64,000 bases of DNA, from the NCBI GenBank assembly GCA_024653355.1, contig JANLFQ010000001.1, positions 890,576 to 954,575 of the forward strand, in the 5' to 3' direction. Of this stretch, positions 1-10,121 are shown in pieces. The DNA comes from a candidate division WOR-3 bacterium. GTDB lineage: Bacteria > Hydrothermota > Tepidihabitantia > Tepidihabitantales > Tepidihabitantaceae. How positions within the stretch are numbered: the stretch's first letter is position 1; each line of letters opens with the position of its first letter. Made by a program: the position numbers and the translations under genes. Below the pieces are notes generated by a model that worked only from the letters and a program-made list of their open reading frames with translations, ran no database searches and was not told the DNA's origin.

Positions 1-79
1 GTTTAACATCTTGAAAATATTTAAAACCCAATTCACCTTAACAGAAATAAATGTTGCAACCGGTACAGTTCAGAAAAAA

Positions 80-3000
80 CTAAAAGCGTCTCTTTGATCT
101 TCCTGTAATGATTAATTTTTGAATCCGCATAGCCTGCGTCGGACGCTCCTTAGAAAGTATGAAATAGACGCCGGGCTCTAAATTTCCACTAAACCGCATT
201 CTGCCTGAAACATCAACAATATGCACCTCTCCTTCCCTCCCTCCAATAAGTTGCTTGGGCGAAGTGATAGTTAGTAAACCTTCCGGCTCACGGCAGGAAA
301 ATTCTTGTTCGTGTTTACCTTTCTTCGTCCCCACGATTTCTGATTTGGCACATCCTTTTACTGCTGACGGGTCGAAACTCCAGAACTCCCGGGAATTGTT
401 GCCTTTGAGCGCATAAACTTTGCCCCTCGTAAATGCCAGACCGGCACCGGTACCAACCCGTCGCAATTTTGTCCCCTTCGGTATATCTTCCATCTCCTCC
501 CATTTATCAGCCTGGATATCGTAGCGCCAGAACTCAGTTGTCCGTCCTCCTTTGAAGGCATATATGTAATTAACGCCGTCACTGGCAAGCGCCGCCCCAT
601 CCTTTGCACGCCGCAACCCGTTCCTACCCGTAAAAGGCAAGGAGGTGCACTCCCGCCAGCTGTCTCGGCTAATTAGATATTCATAAAACTCATTGGTCGA
701 ACCTTTTAAACAGAAAAGCCTTTGGCCCACCGCCACCAGCGCGCTTCCCTTCTTCACCGGCTTATTTAACGCCCCACGCGGCACCGGCCGCCGCGCATGC
801 CACTCACCCCTCTCCACCAGATAAAATAAAAAGTCATCTGTACCGCTACCTTTCAGACAGTACACCCTGCCGCTGTCCCGTTTAGGAACAAACGACAAGC
901 CAGAACCATATCTAACATTTCTTGTCCCGTCTGGCAGACCGGGTAGTTGTTGCCAGGAGTCTAAAGTTACATCATAACACCAGAACTCTCTGGTATTCCC
1001 TCCTTTCAAAAGGTAAATCTTACTCCTGCCGTTCCAGCAGACTGCCGCTCCACCCTTCGGCTTTCTCCCTTTTATTCCACCCGGCACCGGTTGTCGTTCC
1101 ACCCAGTTTCGCTCGTTCACATCATAAAAGTACCACTCATCTGTCCTACCTTTCAATGCATAAACCTTATCGGCTGTTGCTACTAAACATCCACCCGCCC
1201 GCACCGGCAGATTCTTCACTCCAGCAGGCACCGAGAGTTCTTCCTTCCATTGCCGGTAAAGAATCGATTCAACGACAACTACCTTATTTAAGGAATCGTT
1301 GCCCGGGTTTTCGTCCCCTTGTAAATCGCAACGGGCAAAAGTTAAATAAAGTCCCGGTGTTGCCTGCCACTGCCGAAAACAAACCTCCCTCTCAGCACCA
1401 GGCTCAACCGTTGCTCTGGATGAGTCAATATACTCAAAATCCGCGTCGGCTCTCATTCGACTAACCGCAAAATATACCAACATATCCGCCGATTCTTCAC
1501 CATAATTACCCACCACCGCAACCGGCTCAACTACTCCTTCGGGCACTGTGTCTTTAGGCATTTCTATTTTGATTAGTCCTCCGTCCCTTCTTATAACGCG
1601 GACCTGTTTACTAATCGAGTCGTTTTCCCTTCTCATATCTCCAATTAGCATTGCCCCAACCCAGATTGAATAACGCCCGCCTCTTGCCCGCCAGTGCCCA
1701 AGCGTAACTAGAGAAGAACACTCGGGCGCCATCATAGTTTCAATTGAATCCAGATAAACTGCCGTTCCAGCGCTGTCGTAAATTTCGCACCGCAACCAGA
1801 AACCTGCCACCTCGTTTCCAAAATTATGAATTAGTGCCTCGGGCTGAATTTCTCCGGGATTAACGACTTCACCAGGACTTGTAATCTCAACCACACCCAC
1901 ATCCCTTACCCGAACAAAAAACGTATCCTTAACCGCATCGTTGTCATTGCGACGATCGGGGGCAAGTTGCGTTGTACAGCAAACCAAACTCCAACCCCTT
2001 TCTCTTGCTTCCCATCGGGAAAATGTCGCCTCCGTACTGTCACCCGGTGTTAGCCCTCGTATCATTAAGGAGTCACAATAGCTGGTGCCGATTCGCAACA
2101 ACACCTGAAAACTTTCTGTTTCGCTTCCATAGTTTTTTATCACCGCCCGTGGTGAACCACAAAACCCGGAATCCACAACATTAACTGGGAAGAGAAGCCG
2201 GGATACACCGACATCGTGTCTTATTACGGTAAACTCTGAACTAATCGTATCATTCTCGGGATGCATATCATTAGGCAAAACCGCCCGGACCCTTACCACA
2301 TAATCACCAACCTCTGCATTCCATCCTCTAAAACCGGTATCTTGGGTAACATTAGAACCAAGGGTAATCGTAATGCTGTCATTGTAAACGAGGGAGCCTG
2401 TTCGGGTTAAAATCGAGCAAACCAGACCGAACCTTGCACTATCATTACCCCGATTGAACACCTTGACTCTTGGTCGACTTACACCCTCAGGCACCCTCCC
2501 GCAGGGTGTTAATATCTCTTCTGCCACGACATCTTGTACCCGGGAAAATACACTGTCACGCACTGAGTCATTTCTTCTATTTATGTCTCCCTCAACATAA
2601 ACTGAACAGACCACTACCACCCAGTCCCGGTGATGAACCGGAATTGAATCAAACACCACCTCTACCGAATCACCTACTGCAATACTATCCGAAAAACAAG
2701 TTCGCACCGAATCGCCCACTGCAAACCATACTGGAACTGGCGGTTCGTTAAAGTCTCCAAAGTTACCAATCAAGGCAACAGGAACAAAAACCGAACCGGA
2801 ATCAATTACACCTTGAGGCGACTCAATCCTTATCACTCCGACATCATGTGCCTGGGTCTTGCGCCGCGCCCGAACCGCCCAATTAAAAGTACCCACCTGT
2901 TCACTCCACACCACCTGAACCGTTCCCATCCTTGCCGCGATTGAAACCCGGTCCCTTGAATTTCTCCCTTCTGTCAATGCCCTGAATTCTTCCCAGACTC

Positions 3001-3982
3001 CTGTGTTCGTCCGTTTCTGATAACAGACCTGCCTGTGGCGCTGAGAAGTAGAGTCGTCATTCACCCAGACAAAATGAAGATTGCCAATATTATCCGCAGC
3101 AAGGCTGGGCGAGGATTTTTGTCCTGCCCAGCCCCCGAATCTCATAGTATCGCCCCAACCTTCTACTGTTCGTGAGCGCCATAAGATATTATTAGTAGTA
3201 GTCCAGACAACATTAAAAGTTGAATCGTACAAGTTGTAAGTCACACATGGAGAATGTGCGTTCGTTCGGTTGTACACAGTTTCGGTCTCGGTCCAGACAC
3301 CGTTAACCTTCAATTTTGCCAGAATTGCGGGATAATCTCCGACCGTCTGATGCCAAACCAGCATCAAATCACCATCCGGCGAACAGGCAATTGATGGGTA
3401 GGTACTTGGTGAACTACTTCCCAAACGGGCAATCGTATCGCACTCTGCCCATCCGCTGTCATAAAGAACATAGTACACACATCGCTCATTCCCCGAACCT
3501 AATCTTACCCAGGTCAGGTGAACCACGCCATCTTTATCGATCGCCATCGACACCGCACTATCTCTATCGTTACCGGTTCTAAATGTGTCTTCTACCTGCC
3601 ATTCCCCAGTAGAAAAATCACGGCACTTGAGTTTGAGAACACCAGCGGTTATCCAGGCAACATAAAGATTACCAAGAGAGTCACAGGCGATTGTTGGGTC
3701 ACCGGCGCTGGACTGCTCATTGGAAAGAACCGTATCCTCTGACCATTCTCCAGTTGAACTGTCCCAGTAAGAGCACCAAACCTGATAAACGCCACCAACA
3801 TTTCCCCGCCAAGTTATATAGATGTTCCCGTCTCGACCAATCACCACACCCCGCGCATTACTGCGACAGGTTAAATCCGTAGCATTCGCACGATTGGTGA
3901 TCGACTCCACCGGCAACCAAATCCCGTACGACAGATTAATTGCAAAGAGAAATGTTAAGAGTGCCGCTTTTTTAAAAGCCAC
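80..3982 (-). CDS. Giant secreted protein: beta-propeller, five CARDB-like repeats, Kelch-like repeats, C-terminal sorting tail
   Basis: About 1300 residues. A signal peptide (VAFKKAALLTFLFAINLSYG) is followed by a ~380-residue propeller-like region rich in W-x-x-x motifs. Five ~95-residue repeats follow, each opening with a DVGV-I-x-SP type motif, an adhesion (CARDB/Ig-like) pattern. Six Kelch-like repeats carry a recurrent (Y/F)-x-LKG core. The protein ends with a short tail containing GVYFILS, like type IX or FlgD-type sorting domains. I chose the GTG at 3982 rather than the ATG at 4045 because a TTGACT-N16-TGTAAT promoter ends 7 nt before it and the signal peptide starts there. It is probably a surface or exported adhesin-like protein. 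No enzymatic motif is visible and its substrate is unknown. Confidence 0.75.
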   Translation of the reverse strand: MAFKKAALLTFLFAINLSYGIWLPVESITNRANATDLTCRSNARGVVIGRDGNIYITWRGNVGGVYQVWCSYWDSSTGEWSEDTVLSNEQSSAGDPTIACDSLGNLYVAWITAGVLKLKCRDFSTGEWQVEDTFRTGNDRDSAVSMAIDKDGVVHLTWVRLGSGNERCVYYVLYDSGWAECDTIARLGSSSPSTYPSIACSPDGDLMLVWHQTVGDYPAILAKLKVNGVWTETETVYNRTNAHSPCVTYNLYDSTFNVVWTTTNNILWRSRTVEGWGDTMRFGGWAGQKSSPSLAADNIGNLHFVWVNDDSTSQRHRQVCYQKRTNTGVWEEFRALTEGRNSRDRVSIAARMGTVQVVWSEQVGTFNWAVRARRKTQAHDVGVIRIESPQGVIDSGSVFVPVALIGNFGDFNEPPVPVWFAVGDSVRTCFSDSIAVGDSVEVVFDSIPVHHRDWVVVVCSVYVEGDINRRNDSVRDSVFSRVQDVVAEEILTPCGRVPEGVSRPRVKVFNRGNDSARFGLVCSILTRTGSLVYNDSITITLGSNVTQDTGFRGWNAEVGDYVVRVRAVLPNDMHPENDTISSEFTVIRHDVGVSRLLFPVNVVDSGFCGSPRAVIKNYGSETESFQVLLRIGTSYCDSLMIRGLTPGDSTEATFSRWEARERGWSLVCCTTQLAPDRRNDNDAVKDTFFVRVRDVGVVEITSPGEVVNPGEIQPEALIHNFGNEVAGFWLRCEIYDSAGTAVYLDSIETMMAPECSSLVTLGHWRARGGRYSIWVGAMLIGDMRRENDSISKQVRVIRRDGGLIKIEMPKDTVPEGVVEPVAVVGNYGEESADMLVYFAVSRMRADADFEYIDSSRATVEPGAEREVCFRQWQATPGLYLTFARCDLQGDENPGNDSLNKVVVVESILYRQWKEELSVPAGVKNLPVRAGGCLVATADKVYALKGRTDEWYFYDVNERNWVERQPVPGGIKGRKPKGGAAVCWNGRSKIYLLKGGNTREFWCYDVTLDSWQQLPGLPDGTRNVRYGSGLSFVPKRDSGRVYCLKGSGTDDFLFYLVERGEWHARRPVPRGALNKPVKKGSALVAVGQRLFCLKGSTNEFYEYLISRDSWRECTSLPFTGRNGLRRAKDGAALASDGVNYIYAFKGGRTTEFWRYDIQADKWEEMEDIPKGTKLRRVGTGAGLAFTRGKVYALKGNNSREFWSFDPSAVKGCAKSEIVGTKKGKHEQEFSCREPEGLLTITSPKQLIGGREGEVHIVDVSGRMRFSGNLEPGVYFILSKERPTQAMRIQKLIITGRSKRRF

Positions 3983-3989
3983 AAGTTTA

Positions 3990-4017
3990 ATTACAACTTG
4001 ATTCGCATAGAAGTCAA
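3990..4017 (-). promoter_or_regulatory. Promoter of the giant secreted protein (leaderless)
   Basis: TTGACT (4012-4017), a 16-bp spacer and TGTAAT (3990-3995). The GTG start at 3982 lies 7 nt beyond the -10 box, so transcription should start at or next to the start codon. Confidence 0.6.
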
Positions 4018-4038
4018 ACTGTAACCGCCCGCATAAAT

Positions 4039-4066
4039 TTGACAAATTGATAATGGCTATTACACT
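4039..4066 (+). promoter_or_regulatory. Promoter of the histidine kinase operon
   Basis: TTGACA (4039-4044), 16-bp spacer, TACACT (4061-4066). The predicted leader is about 75 nt and contains a small hairpin (TGCGG-AAAT-CCGCA near 4096-4110). It is divergent from the promoter of the neighbouring secreted protein. Confidence 0.5.
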
Positions 4067-4146
4067 TCTAAACGGGCGATATGGACCTAATTAATTGCGG
4101 AAATCCGCACTGAATTCATTGTGGTCTTCTGCCCGAGTGGTATGTT

Positions 4147-5631
4147 ATGAAGAAAATAAAACCCTATGAAGATTTCCTCAAAGATCCGGACTTTCTGAAC
4201 AACCTTCAGGAAGGGGTCTGGGTCGCAGACAATGAAGGGCGCATCGTATTTGCCAATAGCAGATTTGCCCGGATTTTGGGCTATGAAATTCCCGAAAGGG
4301 TCATCGGCAGAATCTGGCGCGAATTCTTCCCGCCGTCGGAAGCGGCGCGCATCGGTAAAATTCGCCCCGACTTCGATACCGCTACTGCCCCACACACTGA
4401 ACGACGCATCATCACCCAGACAAGAGTTATCGGCAGAGACAGCCGCCAGATTCCGGTCTCCGCCACCCTCATCCGCAAAACGGTTGACGGTTCGGACTGG
4501 TACATCGGTACTGTAATTGAGTCCACCCCTCTCTCTGGCGTTACGGGCATAACCGAAAGTATGGCCCGCTGGGTAATGGAAAATTCGGTTGATGGCATCT
4601 GTGTAATTGAAGAAGGACAACTCATATACGCCAATCGACGGCTCGAAGAGTTAACTGGCTACAGCGCCCCCCAGTTAGGCAGAATGAACCTCGAGCATCT
4701 GTTAAGCCCGGATTACCGGTCAACCATTGCCCCAATTTTCACCGACCCCCACCGCCTATTAGGTCCGGTTCATCACGAAGTCAAACTGCAGAATCGAACC
4801 GGCCGCGAGATTGAATGTCAGTTACGGGTTGTACCGGTTGAAGAGGGCACGCGCCGCGCTCTTGTTTGCTACCTCCGGGACATCTCGGAATTAAAGCAAG
4901 CAGAACGCATCCGCACCGAGTTCGTCGCAATGGTTTCCCATGACCTCCGCACTCCACTTGCCGCGATAAAAGAGGCAATCTCCTTGCTCGCTGACACCGC
5001 GGCTTGCCGGTTGGAGGAAAAACAACTTCGTTATCTCTCAATCGCTCGCGAAGAGATGGACCGGCTCAACCGAATGATTGACAATCTGATCGAAGTCGCA
5101 CGGATGGAAACCGGTAAGGTTATCCTCAACCTCGAAGCGGTTGATTTGCACGAGGTTCTCAACATTGCGCTCGAGAGTCTCAGCCTCTTAACCACCAAAA
5201 AAAATCTAAAGATTGAACGCCGTGCCCCAGCAAAACTGCCACTCGTGCTCGGCGATCGCGACCGGTTAATACGGGTATTTAACAATCTCCTTGACAACGC
5301 CATAAAATATTCACCCGAAGGTGGTACGATTTGGATTGAAATCGACTTCGTTGACCCTGAGGCACCGGTGCTTTCTGAAACGGGTATCCTTGCCAACACC
5401 GGCTATATTGAAGTTACCATCACCGACCAGGGACCAGGTATTCCTGCTGAGTTCCTTGACCGGATATTTGGCAAATTTGAGCGGGTTGACCCATACGGTC
5501 CAGGTATCGGTTTGGGGTTGGCAATCGTTCGCTCAATCGTCGAACTTCACCACGGCAAAGTCTGGGCACGTTCCACCCTTGGTGAAGGAACAAGTTTTAG
5601 CGTTATTTTACCTATTAAAGAGGAAGGCTAA
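4147..5631 (+). CDS. Cytosolic PAS-PAS sensor histidine kinase
   Basis: This 494-residue protein has two PAS domains (about 15-125 and 135-250), a HisKA dimerisation domain with the phosphoacceptor H265 in SHDLRTPL, and a HATPase domain with N, G1 (DQGPGIP) and G2 (GIGLGLAI) boxes at 385-490. No transmembrane segment or signal peptide is visible, so it should sense a cytoplasmic signal. It is followed with no gap by a response regulator (stop TAA, then ATG) and then by nadC. The pair is almost certainly a cognate two-component system. The ligand of the PAS domains cannot be read from sequence. Confidence 0.93.
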   Translation: MKKIKPYEDFLKDPDFLNNLQEGVWVADNEGRIVFANSRFARILGYEIPERVIGRIWREFFPPSEAARIGKIRPDFDTATAPHTERRIITQTRVIGRDSRQIPVSATLIRKTVDGSDWYIGTVIESTPLSGVTGITESMARWVMENSVDGICVIEEGQLIYANRRLEELTGYSAPQLGRMNLEHLLSPDYRSTIAPIFTDPHRLLGPVHHEVKLQNRTGREIECQLRVVPVEEGTRRALVCYLRDISELKQAERIRTEFVAMVSHDLRTPLAAIKEAISLLADTAACRLEEKQLRYLSIAREEMDRLNRMIDNLIEVARMETGKVILNLEAVDLHEVLNIALESLSLLTTKKNLKIERRAPAKLPLVLGDRDRLIRVFNNLLDNAIKYSPEGGTIWIEIDFVDPEAPVLSETGILANTGYIEVTITDQGPGIPAEFLDRIFGKFERVDPYGPGIGLGLAIVRSIVELHHGKVWARSTLGEGTSFSVILPIKEEG

Positions 5632-6084
5632 ATGGCATCGAATCCAAAGAAAATTCTCCTTGTCGAAGATGAGGTCAATCTCCGGGAACTGGTCAAAGCA
5701 AGACTGGAGCAAAATGGCTATGAGGTGACCGTTGCGGGTGATGGTTATCAGGCGATATTTCAGGCTCGCCGGGTAAAACCCGACCTGATTATCCTCGACT
5801 TGATGATACCCCGTCTTGACGGCTACACTGTCTGCCGCACCCTGAAAGCATCAAGCGACCTTGCCACTGTCCCGATAATAATGTTTACCGCTCGTTCCTC
5901 GCCCGACGATATGCGGCGCGGTATGGATATGGGTGCTGATGCCTATGTAACTAAACCGTTTGACCCGGCAACTCTTATCGCGAAAATCGAAGAGTTGCTC
6001 CAGTCCCGTACACCAGTTGAAGAACCCCCCACCTCATCCTCGGGAACACCGCCTTCGGACCAAGAAAAAGACAAACAACATTAA
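5632..6084 (+). CDS. Single-domain response regulator
   Basis: This is a 150-residue CheY-like receiver domain (about 7-122) with the acidic pocket E12/D13, phosphoacceptor D56, T86 and K108. A 25-residue Pro/Ser/Thr-rich tail follows. There is no DNA-binding or enzymatic output domain, so it must act through protein contacts or as a phosphorelay intermediate. Its ATG directly follows the kinase stop codon, indicating translational coupling. Confidence 0.92.
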   Translation: MASNPKKILLVEDEVNLRELVKARLEQNGYEVTVAGDGYQAIFQARRVKPDLIILDLMIPRLDGYTVCRTLKASSDLATVPIIMFTARSSPDDMRRGMDMGADAYVTKPFDPATLIAKIEELLQSRTPVEEPPTSSSGTPPSDQEKDKQH

Positions 6085-6095
6085 CCGGCAATATT

Positions 6096-6910
6096 ATGAC
6101 CACAAAACAACTCATCAAAGCCGCCCTTGCTGAAGACATCGGCAAAGGCGACGCCACCTCCATCTTAACCATTCCAGAGAAAACAAAAGTCACCGCGCAT
6201 ATCGTTGCCCACTCCACCGGGATTCTTGCCGGGATAAAAATCTGCGCCCAGGTATTCAAAACTGTTGACCCAAGTATACGATTTGAAGCGCTCTATCAGG
6301 ACCGGAGTCGATTTCGCGCCGGTGCGGTATTAGCAATAGTAACCGGACACGCCCGCGGAATCCTTGCGGCGGAGCGCACCGCCCTTAATTTCCTCTGCCG
6401 GCTCTGCGGTATCGCCACCCTGACTGACAAATTTGTCTCTCGGGTCAAGGGTACTAAAGCAGTAATTCTTGACACCCGTAAAACGACACCACTCTGGCGG
6501 GAACTGGAGAAGTATGCGGTGCGCTGCGGTGGTGGTAAAAATCACCGCCGGGGTTTATACGATATGATATTAATCAAAGATAACCACCTCGCCATCATTG
6601 GTTCCATTGCCGAATCGTTAGCGCGCGTCAAGACGAGCCGCCTTCCGGTTGAAATTGAAGTCAAAACCCTTGATGAGCTACGCGTTGCTCTTGCTGCAGG
6701 CGCCCGCCGCATTATGCTCGACAATATGACGGTACCGCAACTGCGCCGCGCCGTTAAGATTACTGCTGGACGCGCAATCCTCGAGGCATCAGGTGGTGTC
6801 AGTTTAAAAAATGTTCAACGAATTGCCCGCACCGGAGTCGATTTCATTTCAATTGGTTGCCTTACTCACTCGGCGCCCGCCGCCGACATCAGTCTTGAAA
6901 TTATTCGCTC

Positions 6911-6914
<4 letters not shown>
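6096..6914 (+). CDS. nadC: Nicotinate-nucleotide pyrophosphorylase (carboxylating)
   Basis: The enzyme converts quinolinate and PRPP to nicotinate mononucleotide in de novo NAD synthesis. The length (272 aa) is normal for NadC. The substrate-binding segments are present: RTALNFL, the LDTRKTTP loop, GGGKNHRRGLYD and the late EASGGV phosphate-binding strand. It lies 11 bp after the response regulator and its stop codon overlaps that of the convergent dprA by 4 bp. No nadA or nadB is in the window. Confidence 0.95.
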
Positions 6915-8964
<2,050 letters not shown>

Positions 8965-9492
8965 TCAACGATTTCTTCTTAACTTCTTCTTCAGTGCCTC
9001 AACCACCGGGGCGGGCGCAAAACAGGAAACCTCACCCCCGGCTCGTGCCAGTTCCCGCACCAGGGACGAACTTAAATAAAAATACTTTTCTGATGGGACA
9101 AAAAAAATCGTCTCCATCTCCGGCGCCAACTTCCGATTGGTCAATGCCATCTGAAACTCGTAGTCAAAATCCATCACTGCTCGCAATCCGCGCACTACTG
9201 CCCGAGCCCCAACACGCCGGACAAAATCTACTAGGAGTCCATCAAAACCTTCGACCTGCACCTGCCTCATCCCCGAAGTCACCTTTCTTACAAGTGCAAC
9301 CCGCTCCTCCCAGGTGAAAAGCGGATTTTTCTCCTCGCGCTTTGCCACCCCAATAATAACCCGGTCAAAAAGGCGGGATGCCCGCTCTATCACATCAAGA
9401 TGACCAAGTGTAATTGGGTCAAAACTCCCCGGGTAAACTGCAACCTTCTCTTTTTCCCCACGGTCTTTCATCACTACTCTACTGTTTCTCAT
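8965..9492 (-). CDS. coaD: Phosphopantetheine adenylyltransferase
   Basis: CoaD carries out the penultimate step of coenzyme A synthesis, transferring AMP from ATP to 4'-phosphopantetheine. The signatures YPGSFDPITLGH and the YLSSSLVREL segment are intact. I place the start at the ATG at 9492 because AGGAGG precedes it by 5 nt; this Shine-Dalgarno lies inside the last Arg codons of rsmD, and the ATG overlaps the rsmD TGA stop (TGATG). That gives 175 aa with a slightly long N-terminus; the Met at 9471 is an alternative start. Confidence 0.93.
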   Translation of the reverse strand: MRNSRVVMKDRGEKEKVAVYPGSFDPITLGHLDVIERASRLFDRVIIGVAKREEKNPLFTWEERVALVRKVTSGMRQVQVEGFDGLLVDFVRRVGARAVVRGLRAVMDFDYEFQMALTNRKLAPEMETIFFVPSEKYFYLSSSLVRELARAGGEVSCFAPAPVVEALKKKLRRNR

Positions 9493-10022
9493 CAACACCT
9501 CCTGAAAAACGTTACTACGCTTTCCCCGTAACGCTCCTGTCGAACCACTGCCGCCTTTTCAGGAGCAACCAACGTTTCTTCCCCGTTGTGCTCTAAAATC
9601 AAAATCCCTCCGGGTTTTAAAATTTCGCACTTAAAAACCACTTCTATTGTCTTCTGCCCCAAACCTTTCTGATAAGGCGGGTCGGCAAAAACGATATCGA
9701 AAGCTGCACCTTTAAGTCTGGGCACTATCCGCAAAACATCTCCCCTGATTATCCTGACATCGCCTATTAGGGCAACATTCTTTTTGAGATACGGCAGAAC
9801 TACCGCGCTCTTTTCAACGAAGACTGCTGCCCTTGCACCACGGGAAATCGCTTCTATACCAAGTGCACCGCCACCAGCAAACAAATCGCAAACCCGCGCT
9901 CCTGCAACCTCATTCCCCAGAATATTAAAAATCGCCTGCCGGGTTATCTCCTTTGTTGGCCTAATCCCGGAACGCGGATAAAACAACCTTTGCCCTTTTA
10001 ACCTTCCACCGGTTACACGCAT
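9492..10022 (-). CDS. rsmD: 16S rRNA (guanine(966)-N(2))-methyltransferase
   Basis: RsmD methylates G966 of 16S rRNA in the assembled 30S body. The 176-residue protein has the classical start MRVTGGRLKG, the SAM-binding VCDLFAGGGALGIEA motif and the catalytic DPPY motif. It is the first gene of a four-gene operon with coaD, obgE and dprA. A TTGACA lies about 22 bp upstream of the start, but no convincing -10 box follows it. Confidence 0.93.
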   Translation of the reverse strand: MRVTGGRLKGQRLFYPRSGIRPTKEITRQAIFNILGNEVAGARVCDLFAGGGALGIEAISRGARAAVFVEKSAVVLPYLKKNVALIGDVRIIRGDVLRIVPRLKGAAFDIVFADPPYQKGLGQKTIEVVFKCEILKPGGILILEHNGEETLVAPEKAAVVRQERYGESVVTFFRRC

Positions 10023-10121
10023 TCATCCAACCATCTGAATCTTTGTCAACCAGTCGATTTAACCACCGCCTTGTTCTCTTTAACAGTTCGTAGTATCAAC
10101 TCAGCAATTTTGGCTATTTGT

